In this document: positions 1 through 7,240 of the stretch, piece by piece
How the letters are laid out: every line of letters starts with the position of its first letter
How positions within the stretch are numbered: position 1 is the first letter of the stretch
Assembly: GCF_011297335.1 (NCBI RefSeq)
Contig: NZ_JAAOTJ010000035.1
Coordinates: 1 to 49,644 of the forward strand
Direction of reading: 5' to 3'
Length of the DNA: 49,644 bases
Origin: Catellatospora methionotrophica
GTDB lineage: Bacteria > Actinomycetota > Actinomycetes > Mycobacteriales > Micromonosporaceae
Program-made: the position numbers and the translations under genes
Notes under the pieces: model-generated
Seen by the model: only the letters and a program-made list of their open reading frames with translations
Databases searched by the model: none
What the model was told of the DNA's origin: nothing

Positions 1-71
1 GGCTCGATCAGCGCCCAACGCTCATCAGACAGATCGGAAGGATAGGGCCGGGCCCGCCGCGAAGACGTCAC
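1..71 (-). mobile_element. IS5-family transposase, N-terminal fragment cut by window edge
   Basis: Reading leftward from a GTG at 71, the translation begins VTSSRRARP and continues YPSDLSDERWALIEP before the window ends. The YPSDLSDxxWxLIEP stretch is the usual N-terminal signature of IS5/IS4-type (DUF4096) transposases of actinobacteria. Only 23 codons are visible, so it cannot be said whether the element is intact, frameshift-expressed or a remnant. No terminal inverted repeat could be identified between it and the next gene. The frame stays open a little upstream of the GTG, so the exact start is uncertain. Confidence 0.7.
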
Positions 72-171
72 GACACGCGGTCCTACCAGCCCCCACCACA
101 AATGTGTGGGACCTTCACGCCCGACACTCACCCCGCCGATCACAAACCAACACCAACCCGAACCAGACACC

Positions 172-224
172 CTCTTAAAAAGTCGCGCCCTCCAGACCGC
201 CTGGAGGCCGCGACTTTTTAAGAG
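172..224 (-). terminator. Strong intrinsic terminator, repeat-family hairpin
   Basis: Two 24-nt arms (172-195 and 201-224) pair with one mismatch around a 5-nt loop; the outer part is CTCTTAAAAA/TTTTTAAGAG and the inner part GC-rich. On the minus strand it lies 25 nt after the stop of the depolymerase gene and its stem runs into a T-run, as expected for a Rho-independent terminator. A close relative including flanking bases (GCAACTCTTAAA, AGTCGCGGCCTC) occurs at the right end of the window. Confidence 0.85.
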
Positions 225-248
225 TTGCGCGAGGAGGGGGAGGGTGGG

Positions 249-1280
249 TCAGGGGGCGAGGCGGCGGATCATGTTCATGAGGGATTCGAGTTGGGGGCCG
301 CCTTTGATGGGGTAGTTGGTGTAGCCGAGGTAGCCCCACCAGTCCCAGCAGCCGTAAGGGTTCACGGCGGAGGCGGTGGCTTGGGGGTAGAGGACGACGG
401 TCTTGTTGGTGTCGGCGTACTGGTTGAGGTTGGCGCGGTCGACGAAGGCGGTGCCGACGGCGTTGTAGCCCTGGGCGCAGCCGTGCAGGGCGACCAGCAG
501 GCGGCAGCTCTGGCCGGACGCGCAACCGCTCGGCACGTACGCGAAGCCGCTGGCGCCCATGCTCAGCCCGGCCGCGAAGCCGTTGACCGCGAACGTGTTC
601 TGGTCGAAGCGGATCAGCGAGCCGGTGAGCGGGCCGGTGTTGCGGGCGCTGACCGAGCCGTAGAGCTTGGCGAACATGGCGTTCTGCGGGTCGGTGCCGC
701 AGTCGTTGAGGAACGGCGACGCGGTGGCCGTGCAGCCGCCGGTGCCGTACGGGGTGACCCAGGCGTGCCCGGCGGAGCTGGCCGCGTTGTAGGAAACGCT
801 CGCACCGAAGTGCTGGTAGTAGCTGACCAGGTCGTCGGTGACCGACTTCTTGACGGTGCTGTCGTTGTCGCCGTGGAAGACGTACACGGGGTCGCCGGAC
901 AGCTGTGACGGCGGGTCGATCCAGCCGTAGCCCGACCACAGCGACGTGTACGACTTGAGGCTGCTCAGCTGCGTCGACCAGAGGTTGTCGCCGCACGCGT
1001 TGAGCGCGCGGCTCGCGTTGTACTGCGCGCAGTAGTAGGGCCCGGCGGCGAACACGGCCGCGCCTTTGATCCGGCCCGAGTAGGCCACGTGCAGCTGGGT
1101 CGCCATGTATCCGCCGGAGGAGACGCCGGCGACGTACACGCTGGAGATGTTGTAGGGCTTCAGGGTGCCGGCGACGGGCGGCACCGTGTACGGCGTCGCG
1201 GCGGTGGCGGGTGCGGCCGATCCGAGGACGACCAGCAGCGCGGCGGCGGCCGCGGCGGCGGCGCGGACACGTGGTGACAT
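249..1280 (-). CDS. Secreted PHB depolymerase-like esterase
   Basis: 343 residues. Residues 1 to about 28 form a signal peptide (MSPRVR, Ala/Leu core, ATA cleavage region), so the enzyme is exported. The lipase box GVSSG puts the nucleophile at Ser54; HGDND offers Asp140 and SAGHAW gives His172. The order and spacing Ser-Asp-His within the first half, plus a second half rich in Cys and Trp (CWDWWGY near the C-terminus), match the fungal-type single-domain extracellular poly(3-hydroxybutyrate) depolymerases rather than the classic bacterial two-domain enzymes; there is no separate substrate-binding domain. The start is supported by AAGGAG just upstream of ATG 1280. It stands alone, divergent from the next gene. 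Substrate could be another short-chain polyester; family call is firm, substrate is inferred. Confidence 0.8.
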   Translation of the reverse strand: MSPRVRAAAAAAAALLVVLGSAAPATAATPYTVPPVAGTLKPYNISSVYVAGVSSGGYMATQLHVAYSGRIKGAAVFAAGPYYCAQYNASRALNACGDNLWSTQLSSLKSYTSLWSGYGWIDPPSQLSGDPVYVFHGDNDSTVKKSVTDDLVSYYQHFGASVSYNAASSAGHAWVTPYGTGGCTATASPFLNDCGTDPQNAMFAKLYGSVSARNTGPLTGSLIRFDQNTFAVNGFAAGLSMGASGFAYVPSGCASGQSCRLLVALHGCAQGYNAVGTAFVDRANLNQYADTNKTVVLYPQATASAVNPYGCWDWWGYLGYTNYPIKGGPQLESLMNMIRRLAP

Positions 1281-1436
1281 GACCGACTCCTTCCGGTGAC
1301 AGGGGGTGGCGTCACCGTAGGCGCGGTTCGGGCCCGCCTCCAGCCGCGACGGGCACACATTTCGATGGATGCGCATGGCTCGCGCCGCCATGCAAATCGG
1401 TGGCCCCGGCGGACCCGGCCGGGCATCCTGTCGCGC

Positions 1437-1787
1437 ATGGGAATGCTCGACAGCGTCGCCACCCGGGTCGCCGCCGGCGCGACCGTGCGGTTCCGGCCCA
1501 CCGGCAACTCGATGGCCCCGCTGATCCGCAGCCGTGACCTGGTCACCGTCGCGCCGGTGGACCCGGCGGCGGTCCAGGCCGGCGACATCGTGCTGGTCCG
1601 CGTCGCGGGCGCGGTCTACCTGCACCTGGTGTCGGCGGTGGACGCCACGGGCGGGCGGGTGCAGATCAGCAACAACCGTGGCCGGGTCAACGGCTGGACC
1701 GGCCACGCCCGCGTCTTCGGCATCTGCACCGAGGTCGAGGGCGCGGCCCGGCCCCGGCTGGACGGCAAACTCAGGTGCCAGCCTTGA
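1437..1787 (+). CDS. Small S24/S26 peptidase-like protein
   Basis: 116 residues with no signal peptide or membrane segment. Residues 18-30 include FRPTGNSMAPLI, the Ser-containing box of the LexA/signal-peptidase (S24/S26) fold, followed by the GDIVLVRV strand pair (about 48-55) and a C-terminal ISNNRGRVNGW stretch. The catalytic Lys expected in both S24 and S26 enzymes is not evident at the second site, where Asn/Arg residues occur. It may therefore be a non-proteolytic relative or use another residue. Start chosen at ATG 1437 because the family core begins soon after; upstream in-frame ATGs exist. Neighbours give no functional hint. Confidence 0.6.
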   Translation: MGMLDSVATRVAAGATVRFRPTGNSMAPLIRSRDLVTVAPVDPAAVQAGDIVLVRVAGAVYLHLVSAVDATGGRVQISNNRGRVNGWTGHARVFGICTEVEGAARPRLDGKLRCQP

Positions 1788-1891
1788 CTGGGCGGCCATG
1801 GACAAGTTCGTCGTCGGGGGCGGGGTGAACGGCGAGTGGCAGACCGCGACGGGCGCGACCCCCGGCCAGGTCGCCGCCGGCTACCGGAGGC

Positions 1892-1958
1892 GATGATCGT
1901 CGTTTCAGGTCACATCCTGCGGTCTGACCGCAGATCATGACCCGAGACGGCGATCATC
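1892..1958. repeat. 67-nt inverted-repeat element (copy 1)
   Basis: Arms 1892-1923 and 1927-1958 are complementary at 25 of 32 positions around a 3-nt loop (CTG). The core reads GATCGYCGTYTCRGGTCA on one arm. A second member of the same family is at 49458-49520. It sits in the 226-nt gap between two converging genes (ends 1787 and 2014). It may act as a bidirectional terminator or be a miniature REP/MITE-like repeat; no T-run is present. Confidence 0.7.
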
Positions 1959-2013
1959 AACGCGGACCCGGACCTGGCCACGTCGACGTCCTCCGGCGGT
2001 GACAGTGTCGGGG

Positions 2014-2829
2014 TCAGCGGCCCGCGCGTCGGCGCATGCCCGCGGCCAGCGGGGCCTGGTCCAGGTCACCGGCGGCGAGCCGGGCGGTGATGGTGCGGCG
2101 CACGATCGCGGCGGCGAGCGAGGGCAGGTGGCGGGCCAGGAACAGCTCGACGCGGCCACGTCCGGTGGTCGCCACGTCGCGGGGGGCCTTGCGGGCGGTG
2201 GCCGCGCCGAGGATCGCGGCGACCACGCCGTCGGCGGGCTCGTACCGGGAGACGCCCTGCAGGGACAGTCCCGCCTCGGCGGAGGCGTCGTGGATCGGGG
2301 ACGCGACCATGCTCGGGTAGACCACGCTCACGCCGATGTGGGAGCCGACCTCCAGGCGCAGCGCGTCGGCGTACGCCACGAGGGCGCGCTTGCTGACGCC
2401 GTAGGCGGCGGCCAGCGGCAGCGGCAGCAGGGCCATCCGGCTGGACACGAACACGACGCGGCCCCGGCTGCGCTCCAGCGCGGGCACCGCGGCGGCGGTG
2501 GTGTGCCAGGCCGCGATCAGGTTGACTTCCAGCTGCCTGCGGGCGGCGTCGCCGGGCGGCAGCTCGGCGGGCGCGGGGCCGCCGACCCCGGCATTGTTGA
2601 TCAGCAGGTCGAGCCCGCCGAGGGTGTCCACGGCCTGCGTGACCGCGCCCGGCACCGCGCCGCCGTCGGTCAGGTCGCAGGCGATGACGGGGGTCGTGCC
2701 GACGGTGTCGGCGCGCAGGTCGAGGCCGACCACGCGGGCTCCGGCGAGTTCCAGCCGTGCGCACAGCAGGCGGCCGAAGGTGCCGTTCGCGCCGGTGACG
2801 ATGACGCGCTGGCCGTCGAGGGTCCTCAT
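2014..2829 (-). CDS. SDR-family oxidoreductase
   Basis: 271 residues, NAD(P)-dependent short-chain dehydrogenase. TGANGTFG at residues 12-19 is the nucleotide-binding glycine motif, NNAG at 78-81 supports the central sheet, and Ser130, Tyr143 and Lys147 (YGVSK) form the catalytic set. Length is normal for classical SDRs with a slightly long, basic C-terminus. It begins with an ATGA overlap with the stop of the upstream monooxygenase gene, so the two are translationally coupled and probably act in sequence, for example on an alcohol/ketone and its oxygenated product. Substrate cannot be told from sequence. Confidence 0.88.
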   Translation of the reverse strand: MRTLDGQRVIVTGANGTFGRLLCARLELAGARVVGLDLRADTVGTTPVIACDLTDGGAVPGAVTQAVDTLGGLDLLINNAGVGGPAPAELPPGDAARRQLEVNLIAAWHTTAAAVPALERSRGRVVFVSSRMALLPLPLAAAYGVSKRALVAYADALRLEVGSHIGVSVVYPSMVASPIHDASAEAGLSLQGVSRYEPADGVVAAILGAATARKAPRDVATTGRGRVELFLARHLPSLAAAIVRRTITARLAAGDLDQAPLAAGMRRRAGR

Positions 2830-4190
2830 CGGGCTGTCTCCCTGTGGTCGCCGCTGACGCTCGCTCTGGCGGTCCAGGTGACGCCCTGGCCTCTCCGGGC
2901 GCGGGCGGCCCCGTCGGTCAGTTCCTTCGCGGCGAGCGCGAGGTAGGCGTCGAAGTCGATGCGCATCGCGGGGCGGCGCTCGGCCCAGCGGTCGCGGGCG
3001 GCGCGGTGCTCGGCGGCGATGTCGGCGGCCTGGGCCGTGGCGTCGGGCAGCGCGTACTGCCCGGCCAGGTGGGCGGCGGCCAGGCGGGCCTGGGCCTCGA
3101 CGACGGGCAGGGCGGAGCCGGTGGACTGCATCAGGCCGACGAACATCAGCCCGGCCGCCTGCTGGTGGAACACGTGCCGGAACAGCGGCAGCCGGTCCGC
3201 GCCGTCGCCGAGCAGTGCCGGGTCGAGGAACGGCAGGTCGATGTCGTACCCGGTGCACCAGACGACCAGGTCGATCTCGTCGGCGGTGCCGTCGGTGAAG
3301 TGGACGCGGTCGCCGTCGAAGCGCTCGATCGCGGGCCGGACGGTGATCTCGCCGTGGGTGATGCGGGACAGCAGGGAGTCCGACAGGGTCGGGTGGTCCT
3401 GCAGGAAGCCGTGCTCGGGGGCGGGCAGGCCGTAGGACGCGGGCTTGCCGACCGCGAAGCGCAGCATGGTCTGGCTGATGCGCTGGCGCAGCCGCCACGG
3501 CAGGCGCTTGGCCAGCGCCCCGTTGAGGGTGTCCGACGGCTTGCCGAGCAGGTGCTTGGGCACGATCCAGACGCCGCGGCGCAGCGACAGCAGGGTGCGC
3601 GGGGCGACGTGGGAGGCGTCGACGGCGATGTCCATGGCCGAGTTGCCGCCGCCGACGACCAGCACCCGCCGCCCGGCGAGCTGCTCGGGCCCGCGGTAGT
3701 CGTGGCTGTGCAGCTGCGCGACGCCGAGCTCGCCGGGGTAGGCGGGGGAGGGCAGCTTCGGGCGGCTGTTGTGGCCGTTGGCGACCACCACCGCCTCGAC
3801 GTGCACGGTGGTGGTGCCGTCGGGGCCGAGCGCGGTGACCCGCCAGCCGTCGCCGACGCGGACCACCTCGGTGACCGTGTGCCGCAGGCGTACCGCGTCG
3901 AGCAGGCCGAAGCGCGTCGCGTAGTCGTGCAGGTAGCCCGCGATGCGGCTGTGGTCGGGGTAGTCGGGCCAGTCGGCGGGCATGGGCAGGTCGGCGAACT
4001 CGGTGCGGGTGCGCGAGGTGTTCAGGTGCAGCGTGCGGTACGCCGAGGAGTGCGGTGCGCCGTACACCCACAGGCCGCCGACCTGCGCCGCGGCGTCGAA
4101 GGCGAGGGCGGGCACGCCCCTGTCGGCCAGCGCCTTGAGCGTGGCCAGCCCGGCCGGCCCGGCGCCGATCACGGCGACACGTGGCGTCAT
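2826..4190 (-). CDS. Flavin-containing monooxygenase (FMO/BVMO class)
   Basis: 454 residues. GAGPAG at 9-14 is the FAD Rossmann motif and GGGNSAMD at 180-187 the NADPH-binding motif; VVWCTGYD later corresponds to the conserved ATG-type motif. The region around LHSHDY (160-165) resembles the FMO fingerprint FxGxxxHxxxY, but the F and G positions are replaced (L155, V157), so the class-B subtype is uncertain. The start ATG 4190 is set by GGGGAGGG about 6 nt upstream; an upstream in-frame start at 4205 would destroy this spacing. First gene of a two-gene operon with the SDR, transcribed from a promoter overlapping a TetR operator. Confidence 0.85.
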   Translation of the reverse strand: MTPRVAVIGAGPAGLATLKALADRGVPALAFDAAAQVGGLWVYGAPHSSAYRTLHLNTSRTRTEFADLPMPADWPDYPDHSRIAGYLHDYATRFGLLDAVRLRHTVTEVVRVGDGWRVTALGPDGTTTVHVEAVVVANGHNSRPKLPSPAYPGELGVAQLHSHDYRGPEQLAGRRVLVVGGGNSAMDIAVDASHVAPRTLLSLRRGVWIVPKHLLGKPSDTLNGALAKRLPWRLRQRISQTMLRFAVGKPASYGLPAPEHGFLQDHPTLSDSLLSRITHGEITVRPAIERFDGDRVHFTDGTADEIDLVVWCTGYDIDLPFLDPALLGDGADRLPLFRHVFHQQAAGLMFVGLMQSTGSALPVVEAQARLAAAHLAGQYALPDATAQAADIAAEHRAARDRWAERRPAMRIDFDAYLALAAKELTDGAARARRGQGVTWTARASVSGDHRETAR

Positions 4191-4202
4191 ACGTACCCTC
4201 CC

Positions 4203-4252
4203 CAATATCCAACGTCCGTTGGATATTGCGTCGGACAGGGTCCCCGCGTCAA
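4203..4252 (-). promoter_or_regulatory. Promoter with perfect TetR-type palindrome for the monooxygenase operon
   Basis: A perfect 26-nt palindrome occupies 4203-4228 (arms CAATATCCAACG and CGTTGGATATTG, 2-nt centre). On the minus strand a -35 TTGACG (4247-4252) and a -10 CAATAT (4223-4228) are 18 nt apart, so the palindrome covers the -10 and start region, as expected for repression. The same half-sites with the same spacing recur at 4920-4941. Confidence 0.8.
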
Positions 4253-4256
4253 GCGG

Positions 4257-4910
4257 TCAGGCGGGCGGCGGGTACATGCGGTCGAGCCAGCGGTGGGCGA
4301 AGGTGCGGAACTCGCGGCGCTGGCGGGCCCCGTTCGCGCCCGAGAGCAGGCCGACGACGTGGGCGTGCACGGACCAGACCAGGCTGCGTACGGCCAGGTG
4401 CGGCTGGGGTTCGCTGAGCACCCCGGCGGCGTCGGCCTCGGCCAGCACCTGCTCGACCGCGTGGTACAGCGGCTCGCTGTAGCGGGCGTCCAGTTCAGCG
4501 TGCCGGTCCGGTTCCAGCCACCGGCGCAGCCAGAGGCCGGTGACCTCGGGCCGGTCCTCCAGGAAGTCGATGAACACGTCGACCAGCTCGTGCAGCGCGG
4601 CCATGGCCGGGCCGGGCCCGTCGGCGAGCCCGGCCCGAGCGGTGGCGACGGCCCTGGTCAGCGCCTCGCTCTCGGCCGCGAACACGCGCGCGAAGCAGCA
4701 CTCGTACAGCGCCGCCTTGGTGCCGACGTGGTGGTGCACGGTGGCGACGTCCACGCCGCACGCGGCCGCGACCTCGCGCATGCCGACGGCGTCGAAGCCG
4801 CGCCGGGCGAACAGCCCCGCCGCCGCCTCGACGATCACCTCGGGCGTGGTGCGCTGGTCCGCGCGCCGGGGGCGGCCCGGTCCCCGTCGGGGTGTAGTCA
4901 TGCGCTCCAT
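4257..4910 (-). CDS. TetR-family repressor
   Basis: 217 residues (209 if ATG 4901... is used instead: MTTPRRG start; 214 residues). A basic tail (RRGPGRPRRADQR) leads into the helix-turn-helix, with GMREVAAACGVDVATVHHHV at about 43-62 and KAALYECCF after it. The C-terminal ligand domain is divergent and gives no ligand. It lies between the monooxygenase operon and the symporter gene and each of these has the same palindrome in its promoter, so it very likely represses both and itself. Stop at 4257 leaves only a short gap to the monooxygenase promoter. Confidence 0.88.
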   Translation of the reverse strand: MERMTTPRRGPGRPRRADQRTTPEVIVEAAAGLFARRGFDAVGMREVAAACGVDVATVHHHVGTKAALYECCFARVFAAESEALTRAVATARAGLADGPGPAMAALHELVDVFIDFLEDRPEVTGLWLRRWLEPDRHAELDARYSEPLYHAVEQVLAEADAAGVLSEPQPHLAVRSLVWSVHAHVVGLLSGANGARQRREFRTFAHRWLDRMYPPPA

Positions 4911-4919
4911 CGTGCCCTA

Positions 4920-4941
4920 CTATCCAGCAAGCGTTGGATTA
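4920..4941. promoter_or_regulatory. Second TetR operator between tetR and the symporter gene
   Basis: ATCCA-N7-TTGGAT at 4922-4939 matches the half-sites and spacing of the perfect palindrome at 4203-4228 (ATCCA-N7-TTGGAT). It overlaps a candidate plus-strand -10 TACTAT (4918-4923) with TAGTCA (4895-4900) 17 nt upstream, and lies immediately before the divergent tetR start. A shared operator controlling both directions is the simplest reading. Confidence 0.75.
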
Positions 4942-4967
4942 CACCCGCGGACGGGCGAGGAGAGGGT

Positions 4968-6296
4968 ATGGACGAGGCGGCGCGGCTACCCCGCGGCGGC
5001 ATGCTGGCCTTCGCGAGCGGGTCACTGGGCATGGGCACCTGGGTCACCGTACCGGGCCTGCTGCTGCTCTACTTCCTCACCGACGTGCTCGCCGTCTCGC
5101 CGCTGGTCGCCGGGTTCGTGCTGCTGCTGCCCAAGATCGCCGACGTGCTGCTGCACCCGTGGGTCGGCCACCTCTCCGACGCCGACCTGGCCCGCCGTGG
5201 CCACCGCCGCCGCCTCATGATGCTGGGCTGCGGCCTGCCGCTGGCCTTCGCCGCCCTGTTCCTGGTGCCCGGCGGGCTGCTCGGCAACTCCGCCGCCGCC
5301 TGGGTCGCCGTCGCCTTCATCGCGGGCAACCTGCTGTTCGCCGCGTACCAGGTGCCCTACCTGTCCACGCCCGCCGACCTGTCCATCGGCTACCACGAGC
5401 GCACCCGCCTGATGGGCTTCCGGATGGTCGTGCTGACCGTCGGCATCCTGCTCAGCGGGGTGCTCGCGCCGATGATCGCGGGCAAGGGGGACCCGACCCG
5501 GTCCGGATACGCGCTGATGGGTCTGGTTCTCGGTGCGTCGATGCTGGTCACCATGCTGATCGGGATCGGCGGGGTGCGGCGGCTGACCGCGCTCGCGCCG
5601 AGCCCGGCGACCACCGTTCACGGCAAGGCCGGTCTGCGGACCCTGCTGGTCGCCCTGCGCGACCCGCAGTTCCGCTGGCTCGTCGGCTCCTACCTCGCCA
5701 TGTCCACCACCAGTCACCTGGTGCTGGCCGCCGTGCCCTACTACGCCGAATACGAACTCGGCCGCCCCGGCCTGACCACCGTGCTGGTCGCCGCGTTCGT
5801 CGCCCCGGCACTGCTGGCCACCCCGGTCTGGGTCGTCGTCGCCCGCCGCATCGGCAAGCAGCCCGGCCTGCTCATCGCCCAGGGCGCGTTCGTGGCCGGG
5901 TCGGTCGTGCTCGCCTTCGGCAGCGCCGTGGGACTGCCCGCGCTGATCGGGGCGGTCGCGGTGCTCGGCATCGCGTTCGCGGCGATGCAGCTGCTGCCGT
6001 TCTCGATGATGCCGGACGTGATCCGTGCGAGCGGCGCCGACGGCACCACCCGCGCGGGGACCTACACCGGCGTGTGGACCGCAGCGGAGGCCACCGGCGG
6101 CGCGCTCGGCCCGTACGTGTACGCGGCCTGCCTGACCATCGGCGGCTTCGTGGCCAGCAGCGCGGGCACCGACGTGGTGCAGTCCGAGACCGCGCACACG
6201 ATGATCCGGCTCGGCTTCGGCGTCGTCCCGGCGGTGCTGATGGTCGTAGCGATGCTGCTGCAGCGCCGCTACACCCTGGACCGCACGCTGCGCTGA
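4968..6296 (+). CDS. GPH-type MFS symporter
   Basis: 442 residues with about 12 hydrophobic membrane segments. The N-terminal segment, the KIADVLLHPWVGHLSD loop between helices 2 and 3 and the later PFSMMPDVI region are typical of the glycoside-pentoside-hexuronide:cation symporter family (MelB-like), which carry sugars or other small organic solutes with Na+ or H+. GAGGAGAGGG lies just before ATG 4968. Divergent from the tetR gene and sharing its operator, so it probably imports (or exports) the compound handled by the monooxygenase and SDR. Substrate unknown. Confidence 0.85.
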   Translation: MDEAARLPRGGMLAFASGSLGMGTWVTVPGLLLLYFLTDVLAVSPLVAGFVLLLPKIADVLLHPWVGHLSDADLARRGHRRRLMMLGCGLPLAFAALFLVPGGLLGNSAAAWVAVAFIAGNLLFAAYQVPYLSTPADLSIGYHERTRLMGFRMVVLTVGILLSGVLAPMIAGKGDPTRSGYALMGLVLGASMLVTMLIGIGGVRRLTALAPSPATTVHGKAGLRTLLVALRDPQFRWLVGSYLAMSTTSHLVLAAVPYYAEYELGRPGLTTVLVAAFVAPALLATPVWVVVARRIGKQPGLLIAQGAFVAGSVVLAFGSAVGLPALIGAVAVLGIAFAAMQLLPFSMMPDVIRASGADGTTRAGTYTGVWTAAEATGGALGPYVYAACLTIGGFVASSAGTDVVQSETAHTMIRLGFGVVPAVLMVVAMLLQRRYTLDRTLR

Positions 6297-6303
6297 ACCC
6301 GGC

Positions 6304-6345
6304 TAACCTGTGCGTATGCAGACAGCAGGGCGCACCGGTGGCTGA
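6304..6345 (+). promoter_or_regulatory. Candidate -10 box and 9-codon upstream ORF before the YjbR gene
   Basis: TAACCT (6304-6309) is followed after 6 nt by ATG 6316, the spacing seen for leaderless starts elsewhere in this window. That ATG opens a nine-residue reading frame (MQTAGRTGG) whose TGA at 6343-6345 overlaps the GTG 6338 start region of the YjbR gene. It may be a translated leader that couples to the gene, or simply the transcript 5' end. Confidence 0.4.
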
Positions 6346-6721
6346 CGCCGACGACGTACGCCGGCTGGCACTCGCCCTGCCCGAGGTGGCCGAGATCGAC
6401 AGCGAGGGCTTCGACTTCCGGGTCGCGAACAAGGGTTTCGTCTGGTCCTACCCCGAGCGCCGACCCGGCCGGCCGCGCGTCATCCGCACCGACGTGGCCG
6501 TGCTGTACGTCGGCGACGAGGCGGAGAAGCAGGCCCTGCTGCTCGGCGAGCCCGACCTGTTCTTCACCACGCCCGGCTACGACGGCTTCCCGCTGGTGAT
6601 GCTGCGGCTGCCCCGCGTCGACGTCGCCCGGCTCACCGAACTCGTCACCGACGCGTGGCGCATGCGCGCCCCGGACGATCTTGCGCGGCAGTACGACGAC
6701 GCCGACTCCCGCCTCCCGTAG
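6338..6721 (+). CDS. MmcQ/YjbR-family protein
   Basis: 127 residues. The start ADADDVRRLALALPEVAEIDSEG, then FRVANKGFVWSYPERRPGRPR and the C-terminal VARLTELVTDAWRMRAPDDLA match the MmcQ/YjbR fold (CyaY-like alpha/beta, sometimes called DNA-binding). No catalytic role is established for the family. GTG 6338 is used because the family motif begins at once and no other in-frame start is near. It converges on the DUF952 gene with a 4-nt gap. Confidence 0.82.
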   Translation: MADADDVRRLALALPEVAEIDSEGFDFRVANKGFVWSYPERRPGRPRVIRTDVAVLYVGDEAEKQALLLGEPDLFFTTPGYDGFPLVMLRLPRVDVARLTELVTDAWRMRAPDDLARQYDDADSRLP

Positions 6722-6725
6722 CCGG

Positions 6726-7058
6726 CTAGCGCGGCAGGGCCTCGTCCACGGCGGCCGCCCCGGCGACGCGGTACACCGCGACGACGGCGCTGCGCAGCAG
6801 CGGCCCGTACACGTGGGGGAAGACGCCCCGGTCGCGGGACTCCTCCCAGCGCAGCGTCTCCGTGACCGCCCGCGGGTCGACGGCGACCACGACGAGTTCC
6901 GGCTCGCCGCCGAACACCCGCAGCGCGGTGGCGGCGACCTGATCGCGCGACGAGAGGTGGACGAACCCGGACGCGTGGTCGAACGGCGAACCGTCGAACT
7001 GCCCGGCCTGCTCGAGCGCCGCCCACTCGGACGGCAGCAAGATCTTGTAGATCAGCAC
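6726..7058 (-). CDS. DUF952 domain protein
   Basis: 110 residues covering a whole DUF952 domain: MLIYKILLPSEWAALEQAG at the start, then DGSPFDHASGFVHLSS, the central ELVVVAVDPRAV strand and the FPHVYGPLLRSAVVAVYRV end. The family is a small cytoplasmic beta-rich fold with conserved His/Ser and an unproven function (sometimes fused to transferases). It stands alone on this strand, converging with the YjbR gene. Confidence 0.85.
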   Translation of the reverse strand: MLIYKILLPSEWAALEQAGQFDGSPFDHASGFVHLSSRDQVAATALRVFGGEPELVVVAVDPRAVTETLRWEESRDRGVFPHVYGPLLRSAVVAVYRVAGAAAVDEALPR

Positions 7059-7240
7059 CGGACCACCATGTCAGAAGGCTCCTGACCGGCGGCAGCCCGG
7101 TCGAGCGCGCCTACGCGGGCGAACCGGGGCGCGTTGCCTGACCGCCCCGTGTGGAACCCGCCCGGTGTTCCGTCGGACGGCACGGGCATGATCCACGCGG
7201 TGGGCGCGGCCGGCGTGTTCACCGCTCAGGGAGGCACGAC

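Noticed and set aside
1798-1896. 32-codon frame beginning MDKFVVGGGVNGEW after the S26-like gene
   Set aside because: No ribosome site, composition is ordinary for this GC content, and its end runs into the palindromic repeat; too weak to call.
2844-4967. Long open frame upstream of the symporter start on the plus strand
   Set aside because: It is antisense to the monooxygenase, and its Gly/Val/Ala/Arg-rich translation is typical of shadow frames; the family-like part starts at 4968.
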